From positions 1 through 64,000 of the forward strand of contig MPOA01000001.1 of NCBI GenBank assembly GCA_001899445.1: DNA of 64,000 nt, in the 5' to 3' direction. Positions 19,404-27,705 of this stretch are shown in pieces. Both the position numbers and the translations under genes were made by a program. The first letter of the stretch is position 1; each line of letters begins with the position of its first letter. This DNA comes from Candidatus Desulfopertinax cowenii. Its GTDB lineage: Bacteria; Bacillota; Desulfotomaculia; Desulfotomaculales; Desulforudaceae. Under the pieces are notes generated by a model. The model saw only the letters and a list, made by a program, of their open reading frames with translations, had not been told where the DNA came from and searched no databases.

Positions 19404-19419
19404 TGCCCCTTAAAGGGAC
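19404..19419 (-). terminator. Terminator or attenuator in the pheS leader
   Basis: On the minus strand a 6-base-pair stem (19414-19419 with 19405-19410, three-base loop) is directly followed by ATTTTTATTTT. It is about 85 bases before pheS and about 180 bases after the methyltransferase gene. It may end the upstream transcript or act as an attenuator for pheST. Confidence 0.5.
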
Positions 19420-19447
19420 GCTTAAAAAGCTTCGAAATTCCTTTATG

Positions 19448-19540
19448 TTACTGTAGTGCCAGCCTCCTGTAAAGGATGTAGGCTCTTATCGATCCGGTGG
19501 TTTCAAAAAGCCTCCAAAAAAATTCGGCGGTTAAATGCAT
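19448..19540 (-). CDS. Possible pheST leader peptide
   Basis: This 30-codon frame starts with ATG, has AAAGG about 11 bases upstream, and begins MHLTAEFFWRLF, placing three Phe codons within codons 7-12. It ends about 30 bases before the terminator-like stem upstream of pheS. E. coli pheST is likewise controlled by a short Phe-rich leader (pheM). The frame is short and could be chance; I saw no second copy to compare. Confidence 0.35.
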   Translation of the reverse strand: MHLTAEFFWRLFETTGSIRAYILYRRLALQ

Positions 19541-19598
19541 TTACTCACACACCTTTCTAAATTTTTTGGAGACCTTTTGCGGTAAGTATACCACAAGC

Positions 19599-20378
19599 CT
19601 ACGGCAAAGACAAGGAAGATTTGAGCCGCTGGCGCACCGCTTCGTAAATGAAAAGAGAGGCAGCAACCCCGACATTCAGGGATTCCGCCTGGCCGGGCAT
19701 GGGAATAAATACCACCCGATCGGCCATCCGGCGCAAGAACGCCGTACAACCCCGGTTTTCGTTACCCATGAACAATGCCGTTGGCCGGCTGAAGTCACAA
19801 TCGTAAACGGCGTAGTCGCCGACGGGATCGGCCACAAACGTTTGAAACCCGGCCTCAGTCAGGAATCGCACCGCCGTCGGCGCCGGAATATCGCCGAAGG
19901 TCGGCAGGTGGAACAGCGCTCCGGCGGAAGCCCTGACCACCTTCGGGTGGAACAGGTCCACGGTACCTTCCAGAGTAATCACGCCCAGCAGCCCGCAGGC
20001 AGCAGCCGTTCTGATGATGGTACCGAGGTTCCCCGGGTCCTGAATACCGTCCAGGACGATCACCAGAGGAGTGCTCCGGCCCTGCAGCAGCAGGTCCAGG
20101 TCGTAGCGGAACTTTACAATGAGCGCAACCACGCCCTGGGGCGTCTTGGTGTCGGCCACCGCGGCGAGGACGTGGGCCGTGGTCTCCCAGACCTCGGTTC
20201 CCGCCGACCGGGCCGTCTCCAGGAGCGCCGCGCCGCGGGGATGACCGGTCAATTCGGAGGTATAAAGCAGCATTTCAACCTTCCAGCCGGCCTCCAGCGC
20301 CTCCTCGATTACCTTGATGCCCTCGGTCAGGAACCGGCCTTCCTGATCTCGATACTTCTTCCGGTAGAACCGCTTCAA
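19599..20378 (-). CDS. SpoU/TrmH-family RNA 2'-O-methyltransferase
   Basis: The product is an S-adenosylmethionine-dependent rRNA or tRNA ribose methylase with a knotted SPOUT fold. Family motifs are present: LDGIQDPGNLGTIIRTA (motif 1), FMGNENRGC (motif 2) and IPMPGQAESLNVGVAASLFIYEA (motif 3). From the TTG at 20378 the product has 259 residues. The family's usual N-terminus, ITSRNNERVRFL, is encoded just upstream (20376-20411) in the same frame but lacks a normal start codon: the ATG expected before ATC-ACG is AAG. It directly follows the trkA stop and is upstream of pheS, as in other Firmicutes. Confidence 0.88.
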   Translation of the reverse strand: MKRFYRKKYRDQEGRFLTEGIKVIEEALEAGWKVEMLLYTSELTGHPRGAALLETARSAGTEVWETTAHVLAAVADTKTPQGVVALIVKFRYDLDLLLQGRSTPLVIVLDGIQDPGNLGTIIRTAAACGLLGVITLEGTVDLFHPKVVRASAGALFHLPTFGDIPAPTAVRFLTEAGFQTFVADPVGDYAVYDCDFSRPTALFMGNENRGCTAFLRRMADRVVFIPMPGQAESLNVGVAASLFIYEAVRQRLKSSLSLP

Positions 20379-20419
20379 AAACCTGACGCGCTCATTGTTC
20401 CGGGACGTGATCTTAAAGA

Positions 20420-21067
20420 CTAGTCACCTCCCAGCCGCTGCAGCCGGTCGTTACGCCCGATGGCCACCAGCAAATCCCCCTGTTGAATCACCGTGTTGGC
20501 TCCAGGGGAAATGAGCACCTCGGTGCCCCGCCTAATGGCCAGGATGTTCACGCCGTACTCCTTCCTGATGGCGGACTCGGCCAAGCTCTGGCCCACGAAC
20601 TCCTCCGGAGCGACCAGCTCCAGGATACTGAAATCCGGGGACAAATCAATCTGGTCCAGGATGTTCTTGGAAACCAGGCTGCGGGCGACTCGGCTGCCCA
20701 TATCCCGCTCGGGGAACACCACCTTGTCGGCGCCCACCTTGGCCAGGACCCGCCCGTGCAACTCGGTGCGAGCCTTCGCCACCACGGTCTTCACGCCCAT
20801 CTCCTTGAGCATTACGGTGGTAAGGATGCTGGCCTCCATGTCTTGGCCGATGGAAACGATGACTACGTCGAAATTTCGGATTCCCAGGGCCTTGAGCGCT
20901 TCCTCATCCAGGGCGTCGGCCTGTACGGCGTGGGTGACCTCGTCCACGATCTTCTCCACCTTGTGCTCGTCGGTATCCACGGCCAGCACGTCGTAGCCCA
21001 TCCTGGCCAGCGAAACGGCCACACTCACTCCAAAGCGCCCCAATCCGATTACGGCGAACTGCTTCAT
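20420..21067 (-). CDS. TrkA/KtrA-type potassium uptake regulator
   Basis: This cytoplasmic gating subunit for a K+ channel partner has 215 residues. An RCK/TrkA-N Rossmann domain (1-130) opens with IGLGRFGVSVA and includes the acidic residue at the end of strand 2 (AVDTDEHKVE). A TrkA-C domain (about 135-215) ends with GDLLVAIGRNDRL. No membrane subunit is in the window. It lies between rplT and the methyltransferase gene. Confidence 0.9.
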   Translation of the reverse strand: MKQFAVIGLGRFGVSVAVSLARMGYDVLAVDTDEHKVEKIVDEVTHAVQADALDEEALKALGIRNFDVVIVSIGQDMEASILTTVMLKEMGVKTVVAKARTELHGRVLAKVGADKVVFPERDMGSRVARSLVSKNILDQIDLSPDFSILELVAPEEFVGQSLAESAIRKEYGVNILAIRRGTEVLISPGANTVIQQGDLLVAIGRNDRLQRLGGD

Positions 21068-21162
21068 TACTTTCCCGTCCTATCAAGTTTGTGCTCGGCG
21101 GATCCGAAAAATTGGGCATGGCTCACAAAAAAAATTGCGCCATGCCCTGATTACGCCGCTTT

Positions 21163-21525
21163 CTATTTGTCGTCGAGCCGGTCCTTGGCCACCCGCACCA
21201 GTTGCCCGAAGGCCGCCTGGTCCGTCACAGCCAACTCGGCAAGCATCTTGCGGTTAATTTCCACTCCGGCCTTTCTTAAACCTTCAATGAACCGGTTGTA
21301 CGAAATTCCGTTCATTCGGGCCGCGGCGTTGATCCGGGTGATCCACAACCGGCGAAAATCACGCTTCTTTGCCCGGCGGTCCCGGTAAGCATACCTCAAG
21401 GACCTCATCACCTGCTGGTTGGCCACCCGGTACAGCTTGCTCTTTGCACCCCAGTACCCTTTCGCCAACTTTAACACTTTTTTATGCCGCTTCCTTGCGG
21501 CGACGGCATTTTTCACTCTCGGCAT
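21163..21525 (-). CDS. rplT: 50S ribosomal protein L20
   Basis: The 120-residue product has the L20 N-terminal tail ([24 protein letters not shown], split here at [10 protein letters not shown]) and the compact C-terminal domain with [10 protein letters not shown] and YNRFIEGL. L20 is an early assembly protein of the large subunit and autogenously represses this operon through the leader upstream of infC in Gram-positives. It follows rpmI by 28 bases. Confidence 0.97.
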   Translation of the reverse strand: MPRVKNAVAARKRHKKVLKLAKGYWGAKSKLYRVANQQVMRSLRYAYRDRRAKKRDFRRLWITRINAAARMNGISYNRFIEGLRKAGVEINRKMLAELAVTDQAAFGQLVRVAKDRLDDK

Positions 21526-21553
21526 AGACGGGCCCTCCCTTCGCCAGTTTAAA

Positions 21554-21745
21554 TCAAGGAATCATTGCTCTTATGCGCCGCACATCACCGGCGTTCAAAA
21601 TAAAGGTTTTGCGCAGCCGACGCTTTCTCTTAGCGGTTTTTCCTTCAAGAAGGTGACCGTGATAAGCGTGTTGACTCCGGAATTTGCCCGTACCGGTTTT
21701 CTTGAAGCGCTTGGCAGCCCCGCGATGCGTCTTGATTTTAGGCAA
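21554..21745 (-). CDS. rpmI: 50S ribosomal protein L35
   Basis: This is a 63-residue basic protein starting [20 protein letters not shown], the diagnostic L35 N-terminus, and ending in an arginine-rich helix. It is the middle gene of infC-rpmI-rplT and lies six bases after infC. Confidence 0.97.
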   Translation of the reverse strand: MPKIKTHRGAAKRFKKTGTGKFRSQHAYHGHLLEGKTAKRKRRLRKTFILNAGDVRRIRAMIP

Positions 21746-21751
21746 AGTCGC

Positions 21752-22279
21752 TCACTCCCTTCCAGGCTGATTCTGCTTGGGGGCCAAGATCATAATCATA
21801 TTACGGCCTTCAAGTTTCGGGGCGCGCTCAATGACGGCTAGTTCCTGAACCTGCTCGGCCAACCGGTTGAGAAGCTGCTGACCCAGATGGGGATGGACGA
21901 TTTCTCGTCCGCGGAACATAAGGGTGACTTTCACCTTGTCCCCGTCCTTCAGGAAGCGGACCGCGTTTCTGGCCTTGGTCTGGAAGTCGTGGTCCTCGAT
22001 ACCGGGACGCAGCTTCACTTCCTTAACGGTGATGATCCGCTGGTTCCTTCGCGCCTCCTTTTCGCGCTTGCTCTGCTCGTACTTGTACTTGCCGAAATCC
22101 ATGATCCGGCAAACGACCGGCCTCGCCTGAGGCGCGACCTCGACCAGGTCCAGACCCTTCTCCTCGGCCAGGCGCAGGGCGTCTCGCAAGGGCATGATCC
22201 CGATCTGGGACCCGTCAGAGTCGATGACCCTGACCTCACGAGCCCTGATCCCTTGGTTCACGCGCAGGTCCTTGATAAT
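21752..22279 (-). CDS. infC: Translation initiation factor IF-3
   Basis: The factor binds the 30S subunit and checks start-codon pairing. The N-domain (VNQGIRAREVRVIDSDGSQIG) and C-domain (VKLRPGIEDHDFQTK, VTLMFRGREI) are both present. I chose the ATT at 22279 as start: it is preceded by GGGGGTG and gives the usual N-terminus IIKDLRVNQG, whereas a GTG six codons later would cut it. Rare ATT or AUU starts are the known self-regulating device of infC, as IF-3 discriminates against them. The product would have 175 residues. Confidence 0.93.
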   Translation of the reverse strand: MIKDLRVNQGIRAREVRVIDSDGSQIGIMPLRDALRLAEEKGLDLVEVAPQARPVVCRIMDFGKYKYEQSKREKEARRNQRIITVKEVKLRPGIEDHDFQTKARNAVRFLKDGDKVKVTLMFRGREIVHPHLGQQLLNRLAEQVQELAVIERAPKLEGRNMIMILAPKQNQPGRE

Positions 22280-22289
22280 AACCTTACAC

Positions 22290-22476
22290 CCCCTGAAAGA
22301 TTCACATTAAAAGACGGGTGGAAAACCACCCGCCTCTATAGCGTTCGGTAACTGGGTCCGAAACATGCCTAAGCCGTTCCGGTTCTACCGAACCATCAGA
22401 AGAACCTTACGGACGATGCCAGTCGTAAGGTGAGAAGCGGGCTGGCTTCTTCTTGTAAACTTTTGTCATTTTTACA
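22290..22476 (-). promoter_or_regulatory. L20 leader upstream of infC-rpmI-rplT
   Basis: The transcript between the promoter and infC is about 190 bases and strongly structured. A CTTACGACTGGC...GTAAGG helix lies in its first half and a TTCGGTAGAACCGGAA hairpin follows. It ends in a 9-base-pair terminator stem (22313-22334) with a TTTT loop and a short U-run. Position, length and terminator match the Firmicutes L20 leader, where L20 binding promotes termination. I assigned it by architecture, not by a covariance search. Confidence 0.7.
22308..22335 (-). terminator. Attenuator stem of the L20 leader
   Basis: On the minus strand GGCGGGTGG and CCACCCGTC pair around TTTT, followed by TTTTAATG. 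It lies about 30 bases before the infC start and would stop transcription when L20 is in excess. Confidence 0.65.
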
Positions 22477-22482
22477 GGCGTA

Positions 22483-22511
22483 ATTATAGCACACCCGCTA
22501 ACCCTGGTCAA
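22483..22511 (-). promoter_or_regulatory. Promoter of the infC operon
   Basis: On the minus strand TTGACC (22506-22511) and TATAAT (22483-22488) are separated by exactly 17 bases. This is a near-consensus sigma-A promoter for a ribosomal operon. Confidence 0.85.
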
Positions 22512-22548
22512 GCGAATTCGCCGTTTAAAATTGACCGCGCCTGGATTC

Positions 22549-24456
22549 TTAGCGGGTCTTGGCGTTTATCTCCCCCAGGATGCGGTCTGCAAAGCCTTCC
22601 AGGCTGGCCGCCCCAAGATCGCCCTTCGCCCGGTGGCGCACGGACACGGTACCGGACTCCACCTCCCGGTCCCCCACAACCAGCATGTACGGGATTTTCT
22701 GGACTTGGGCCTCCCTAATCTTATACCCCACCTTTTCGTTCCGGCCGTCAAACTCCGCCCGGACGCCGGCCCGCCGGAGGGTTTCGGCCACTTCCCGGCC
22801 GTAGGCGGCGTGGCGGTCGGTGATCGGCAGCACCCGCACCTGCACCGGCGCCAGCCAGACCGGGAAGGCCCCGGCGAAATGTTCGATAAGGATGGCGATA
22901 AACCTTTCCAGGCTGCCGTAGATCACCCGGTGGATCATTACCGGCCGATGGCGCTCCCCATCCTCCCCGATATACGCCAGTTCAAACTTCTCGGGCATCA
23001 GGAAGTCAACCTGGATGGTGCCGCACTGCCAAGTGCGCCCCAGGCAGTCGCGCAGGTGAAAATCAATCTTCGGCCCGTAGAAGGCCCCGTCGCCCTCGTT
23101 TACCCTGTAGTCCAGCCCCCTGGCCTCCAGGGCGCCCCGCAGGGCGCTGGTGGCCAGCTCCCAGATCTCGTTCGAACCCATAGCCTTCTCCGGCTTCGTG
23201 GACAACTCAACGTGGTAATCAAATCCGAATACCTCCCGGTAGAAATATTCGGTCAGGTCGATAATCCGGGCGATCTCCGCCTCCACCTGCTCCGGCCGGC
23301 AGAAGATGTGGGCATCATCCTGCGTAAAGCAGCGCACCCGCATCAGACCGTGCAGCACCCCGGACAACTCGTGGCGGTGCACCAGGCCTAACTCGCCGAG
23401 CCGGATGGGCAGTTCCCGGTAACTGTGCGGCTTGCTGCGGTAAACCAAGACGCCGCCGGGGCAGTTCATCGGTTTGACGGCGTAGTTTTCGCCGTCGATG
23501 CTGGTGAAGTACATGTTCTCCTTGTAGTGGTCCCAGTGGCCGGAGCGTTCCCACAACTCCTGCCGGAGGATGATCGGAGTGCGGATCTCCTGATAACCGT
23601 TCTTGGCGTGCTCCTCCCGCCAGAAACGCTCCAACTCGTTGCGTAACACCATCCCCTTGGGGTGGAAAAACGGGAAACCGGGCCCAGCTTCGTGAATGCT
23701 GAAGAGGTCCAATTCCGCGCCCAGCTTGCGGTGGTCCCGCCTTTTAGCCTCCTCCAGGCGGAAAAGGTACTCTTTGAGCAGCGAGGCCTTGGGAAACGAG
23801 GTGCCGTAGATCCGCTGGAGCATCTTGTTCTGCTCGTCACCCCGCCAGTAGGCCCCCGCCACGTTGAGCAGTTTGAAGGACTTGATCCGCCCGGTCGAGG
23901 GCAGGTGCGGGCCGGTGCATAGGTCCACGAATTCGCCCTGGCGGTAGAAAGAGATTACTTCGTTCGGGGCCAGCGCCGAGATCAGCTCCACCTTGTAGTT
24001 CTCGCCCGCCCCTTGCGCCAGCTGGAGGGCTTCTTCCCGGGGCAGTTCGAACCGTTCAATCGGAAGATCGGCGGCGATGATCGCCTGCATCTCCTTCTCG
24101 ATCCGCTCCAGGTCCTCCGGGGTGAAAGCCCGGGGAACGTCGAAGTCGTAGTAGAACCCGTCGCTGATCGCCGGACCGATTGCCAGCCGCGCCTCCGGGT
24201 ACAGCCGTTTCACAGCCTGCGCCAGCACGTGCGACGTGCTGTGCCGGTACACCATCCGGGCATCTTCGTCCTCGAAGGTCAGGAACTCCAGGGATGCGTC
24301 ACCCGGCAGCGGCTCGTTGAGGCCGTGCAGTCGCCCGTTCACCCGGGCCACCACCACCTCCTTGGCCAGGCGGGGACTCAAGCTCCGGGCCACCTCCAGC
24401 GGGGTGACCCCAGCGGGATAATTGACAATCGTGCCATCCTTAAATGTAATCTTCAT
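22549..24456 (-). CDS. thrS: Threonyl-tRNA synthetase
   Basis: The 635-residue class II synthetase carries a TGS domain (1-60), an editing domain (about 60-220, with HSTSHVLAQAVKRLYPEA), a catalytic core with MNCPGG around the zinc cysteine and a downstream class II motif 3, and an anticodon-binding domain (about 535-635). The editing motif HxxxH is intact (HSTSH). I prefer the second ATG (24456), because GAGGAGG is six bases before it while the first ATG touches it. A T-box leader precedes it. Confidence 0.96.
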   Translation of the reverse strand: MKITFKDGTIVNYPAGVTPLEVARSLSPRLAKEVVVARVNGRLHGLNEPLPGDASLEFLTFEDEDARMVYRHSTSHVLAQAVKRLYPEARLAIGPAISDGFYYDFDVPRAFTPEDLERIEKEMQAIIAADLPIERFELPREEALQLAQGAGENYKVELISALAPNEVISFYRQGEFVDLCTGPHLPSTGRIKSFKLLNVAGAYWRGDEQNKMLQRIYGTSFPKASLLKEYLFRLEEAKRRDHRKLGAELDLFSIHEAGPGFPFFHPKGMVLRNELERFWREEHAKNGYQEIRTPIILRQELWERSGHWDHYKENMYFTSIDGENYAVKPMNCPGGVLVYRSKPHSYRELPIRLGELGLVHRHELSGVLHGLMRVRCFTQDDAHIFCRPEQVEAEIARIIDLTEYFYREVFGFDYHVELSTKPEKAMGSNEIWELATSALRGALEARGLDYRVNEGDGAFYGPKIDFHLRDCLGRTWQCGTIQVDFLMPEKFELAYIGEDGERHRPVMIHRVIYGSLERFIAILIEHFAGAFPVWLAPVQVRVLPITDRHAAYGREVAETLRRAGVRAEFDGRNEKVGYKIREAQVQKIPYMLVVGDREVESGTVSVRHRAKGDLGAASLEGFADRILGEINAKTR

Positions 24457-24502
24457 CGTCATCCTCCTCGAGGCTTGCCAATGGCAGCTGTCGGCTAGCG
24501 CC

Positions 24503-24749
24503 TAAAAAAATCCCCCCGCCCCGGTCAGGGACGGGAGGAAATTTCCCGCGGTTCCACCCTGCTTGGAAGCCAGGAGACTTCCCGCTTCAGGTACAGGTAA
24601 CGGCTGTGTCCGGCCCGGTTTCTCACCGGGCAGCTCCAGGGTGGTCTTCGGCCGGCCGGAGCCTGGATGTGCTTGCAGCCCCCGGCACATCCTCTCTGCC
24701 AGGTCGGCGAGCCTACTCGCCCCTTCAAGGCCTTTGCAGCTTGTATACG
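24503..24749 (-). promoter_or_regulatory. T-box riboswitch of thrS
   Basis: The roughly 245-base leader contains the T-box antiterminator sequence AGGGTGGAACCGCGGG (complement of 24545-24560). A strong GC-rich terminator with a seven-U run (24503-24538) follows it. Uncharged tRNA-Thr is expected to bind and prevent termination. Tandem ACC codons (24640-24645) are candidate specifiers for threonine, though I could not fold stem I with certainty. Confidence 0.88.
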
Positions 24750-24755
24750 GCCGGT

Positions 24756-24785
24756 ATTATATTAAATCGGCGGCGGGACTGTCAA
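24756..24785 (-). promoter_or_regulatory. Promoter of thrS
   Basis: On the minus strand TTGACA (24780-24785) is followed by an 18-base spacer and TATAAT (24756-24761), just before the T-box leader. Confidence 0.85.
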
Positions 24786-24812
24786 TAAGGAAGCTTCCGT
24801 TAATTCCGAATT

Positions 24813-25448
24813 CTACACCACCGGCGTGCCGATCAACCTGGAGAGGTATAGTAACAGCACCTGGAACAGACCGACGACAAACCCCAGCACCCCGCCGATC
24901 GCCGTGATGTGCCTGATCTCCCGGGATGCAACTCGATAAACCACCTCTTCCAGGATCTCCAGGGGGAAGGAATTCATTTTTTCCTCCACCATCCGGCCGA
25001 TCTTGATTTCATCCCGGGCCGCGTGGGCCACCTCGTCCGCCAGCCAGTCAACAATGTTCGGCGTCCGTTCTTCAATAATATCGGCCAGGGTGTCGGCAAT
25101 AAACTTCTTGATGGAACCCGGGATGAGGCCGGGGGTACGGAGCATGACCGCCTCGTGCACGGCGTCCCCGATCGCCCGCGATAACCGCTCAGTCATCTCG
25201 TCGGTGCGCACCTGGTCCAGCAGGTCGTCAAACGTGAGCAATTCCGACTCGATGGTTTCTCCGATGCTGCGGGCCAGTTCCCGGCGCCTCTTGGGCAAGA
25301 CTCCCTGGATTGACAGGGGAAGCCCGGGGATTTTGAGCGGCTGGTAGGGGCGGAACAGCAGCTTTACGGCCAGCAAGTTTGTAACCCATCCGATAAGCGC
25401 CCCGATCAGGGGCAACGTCAAAGCGTACAACCAGAACAAAGCATTCAT
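24813..25448 (-). CDS. DUF445 membrane protein
   Basis: The product has 211 residues from the ATG at 25448. It has an N-terminal membrane helix running into the conserved DUF445 motif GALIGWVTNLLAVKLLFRPY, a helical soluble middle (about 60-180) and a C-terminal membrane helix (GGVLGFVVGLFQVLLLYL). Homologues such as Bacillus YheB have no firm biochemical role. It stands alone between ytxC and the thrS promoter, and its transcript may read into the thrS leader. Confidence 0.85.
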   Translation of the reverse strand: MNALFWLYALTLPLIGALIGWVTNLLAVKLLFRPYQPLKIPGLPLSIQGVLPKRRRELARSIGETIESELLTFDDLLDQVRTDEMTERLSRAIGDAVHEAVMLRTPGLIPGSIKKFIADTLADIIEERTPNIVDWLADEVAHAARDEIKIGRMVEEKMNSFPLEILEEVVYRVASREIRHITAIGGVLGFVVGLFQVLLLYLSRLIGTPVV

Positions 25449-25619
25449 CCTTGTGGAACGGCTTAAGTACCATAAATATAACAAATTGCCGCTTTTTCCA
25501 CAAGACAGCCGATTTTTATCTTCTAGGACAATAACCCGAGTTAATTTTTACCCATACGATAGGCCATTCCTCTTTTTTCTAAACCCTTTATTCAGCCGAA
25601 AACATTTTACGCATGCGGG

Positions 25620-26471
25620 TCAGGCCTGATAGGAGGTGGGGCAATACTTGCAGCCGGAACACCGGTGCAAAGCGCCCGGAAACACCTCGGCGAGGGTGTT
25701 GTAAGTGGCCGGCATGCAACTCCCGTGGATTGTGACCTGGCGCGGAGCTAGGGTCACCAGGGCCGAGATCAGCAAGTCCTCCTGGCGAACCTCGTCCTCG
25801 CTCGCGAGCGACCCGTCGTCAACGCTTTTGGTCACAATCCGCATTTTATCGTCGTATATTCGGAACCGGTTTCCAGAAAGCACCACTACGTGGGCCGTAT
25901 TCAACGGCCGCTCCTGCCGCTGGGTAAACTGTTTCAGAACGCTGATGAACTCCCGATTTTCCTGCTCCAGCAGAACATCGTCCAAAATTCGGCCCGCGAT
26001 CTCGCCCACGGTTTCCAGGTAATCCGGCAGCCTGAAACTGACGAAACCTTCAACGTCCAGCCGGGTACTCTCTTTCAGGTAGTTTACCAGCCGCCTGGCG
26101 ACCTTATTTCGGTAACCGTCAAGCGGGGACCGGTTTCCGTTCAGGTGAAAACGAACCAGCTCCCAGTCCCGGTCTTCCAGCCAGCCGACCTCCCGCAAGA
26201 GCCGGCGTCCGACGAAGTATTCCCACTCCTGGATGATCATCTCGGCCACCGCACTGGCGATCGCGCCCCGGAAAGTCCCGCGGTCCCGGCGACCGAACAA
26301 CCTGCTTTCCACCACCTGGCATTGAATCTGACCGGTTGACCGCTTCCGGCACGTTACGCGCAGCCCTTTCTTTTTCAGCGTCCGGAACTCCCGATTTAGC
26401 AGGTCGTGCAGGAGTTGCGCCTGGTGCGGCGGGGTCGAAACGTAAACGTCCAACCGCCTTTCCCCCCTCAA
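25620..26471 (-). CDS. ytxC: Sporulation protein YtxC
   Basis: The 283-residue product matches the YtxC family of spore formers: SAVAEMIIQEWE, FVSFRLPDYLETVG and a C-terminal CSGCKYCP cysteine cluster preceded by THGSCMPATYN-like sequence (IHGSCMPATYNTLAEVF). Its function is unknown. In many Clostridia it lies upstream of thrS, as here, with only the DUF445 gene between. Confidence 0.85.
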   Translation of the reverse strand: MRGERRLDVYVSTPPHQAQLLHDLLNREFRTLKKKGLRVTCRKRSTGQIQCQVVESRLFGRRDRGTFRGAIASAVAEMIIQEWEYFVGRRLLREVGWLEDRDWELVRFHLNGNRSPLDGYRNKVARRLVNYLKESTRLDVEGFVSFRLPDYLETVGEIAGRILDDVLLEQENREFISVLKQFTQRQERPLNTAHVVVLSGNRFRIYDDKMRIVTKSVDDGSLASEDEVRQEDLLISALVTLAPRQVTIHGSCMPATYNTLAEVFPGALHRCSGCKYCPTSYQA

Positions 26472-26690
26472 CGAGCACTACTACTTTAAAGTGTAGACCA
26501 AGACGTGATCCAATATGCCCAGCAGGAAGAAGCGCTTAAACGCCACGTTTTGGAGGCGCTGGTGCGGACTGACCAGGAGCAAGGTGAATCCCAATAAGGG
26601 TCGGTCCGAACACCGGCAAAAGGAAAACAGGGGCGAACGGCGAATCGAATAAACCAGGTCCGCCTGTTACGGAAACGGAGGCAAAGTTTC

Positions 26691-27488
26691 TTGCTCCAAG
26701 GAGTCTATATCATTGACGCCGACAACACCCTCTGGGACACCAACGCTGTGTTCCTGAAAGCCCAGCTGGAGATGATCCGTACGCTCCGGCAATACGGCTG
26801 CGGGCTTGAGCCGGAGGCGGCGCTTCAGGCCATGCGCGCCCTTGATCTGCAGATCGCCTTCGCCCTGGACAATTTCGAGTACGACTTTTCCCGACTGGCC
26901 TGTGCCCTGCTCCTGGTCGAGAGGGGACTGGCCGAAGCCGAGGCGGTGCAGTTGGTCTGTGCGGGCCATCCGCCAGCTGATGAATGGAACACAGCGCTAC
27001 GCGCCAGCCATGATTTCTACGAACACGTAAACACCCATTGCCCGCCGCTCTTCGCCGGTGTTACGGAAACCCTGACGGCGCTACGGGCAGGAAGCAACAC
27101 GCTGGTGCTGCACTCCGAAGGTTTGCGCGACCGGGTCCAGCAAACCCTGGCTGCGCACGCTCTTGAACCCTTCTTCGACTGCGTGGTACTGGAGCGTAAG
27201 AGCCGGGATTCCTTCCGGCGGGCCAGGCTTACCGGAGAAAAACTCTACCGGTCCAACACCGGACGCGACCCGGAGTATTGCGTGGTGGTGGGCGACTCGC
27301 CCAAGCGCGACATTCGTTTCGGGAACCTCATTGGGGCCACCACCGTCTTAAAGCCGGGCGGCTGGCTGGGCGTGGAGATTCCCGACGACCCCCTGCTCAC
27401 CCCACACTTCACCATCGAAAATTTCTTCGAACTCCTGGAATTGGACCCCGGTTCCAGAATCGACCGGTTGGCATGCTTCCCCGATTAG
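26691..27488 (+). CDS. HAD-superfamily hydrolase
   Basis: This 265-residue haloacid-dehalogenase-fold enzyme shows the nucleophile motif DADNTLWDTN, a helical cap, motif II in VLHSEG, and motif III/IV in CVVVGDSPKRDI. It is probably a phosphatase of unknown substrate. The TTG start is supported by GGAGG nine bases upstream. It stands just before the liv genes, separated by about 215 bases, and need not be linked to them. Confidence 0.85.
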   Translation: MLQGVYIIDADNTLWDTNAVFLKAQLEMIRTLRQYGCGLEPEAALQAMRALDLQIAFALDNFEYDFSRLACALLLVERGLAEAEAVQLVCAGHPPADEWNTALRASHDFYEHVNTHCPPLFAGVTETLTALRAGSNTLVLHSEGLRDRVQQTLAAHALEPFFDCVVLERKSRDSFRRARLTGEKLYRSNTGRDPEYCVVVGDSPKRDIRFGNLIGATTVLKPGGWLGVEIPDDPLLTPHFTIENFFELLELDPGSRIDRLACFPD

Positions 27489-27705
27489 AAGCTCATTGTT
27501 TTTCGGTTACCGGGCAAAACAACCGTTTAAAAACTTTTGCCGGCTTGTAGGACTTTTCTGCCTAGGTGTCGAATAATCAAGCTTGATCCGGATCTGCAGT
27601 GCAATATGCAGTAACAGATGCAACAACAGTTTCGGCGACGTTGTTATCTACCCGCTTCAGTTTGGAGCGGAGTCTTCCCGTGCAGTACTGGAGGAAAGAA
27701 CAGCC

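Noticed and set aside
26472-26690. Short frames of 30-45 codons between ytxC and the HAD gene
   Set aside because: No ribosome site at their GTG or ATG and no family likeness; one (about 26503-26598) could be the tail of a lost gene, but nothing supports it.
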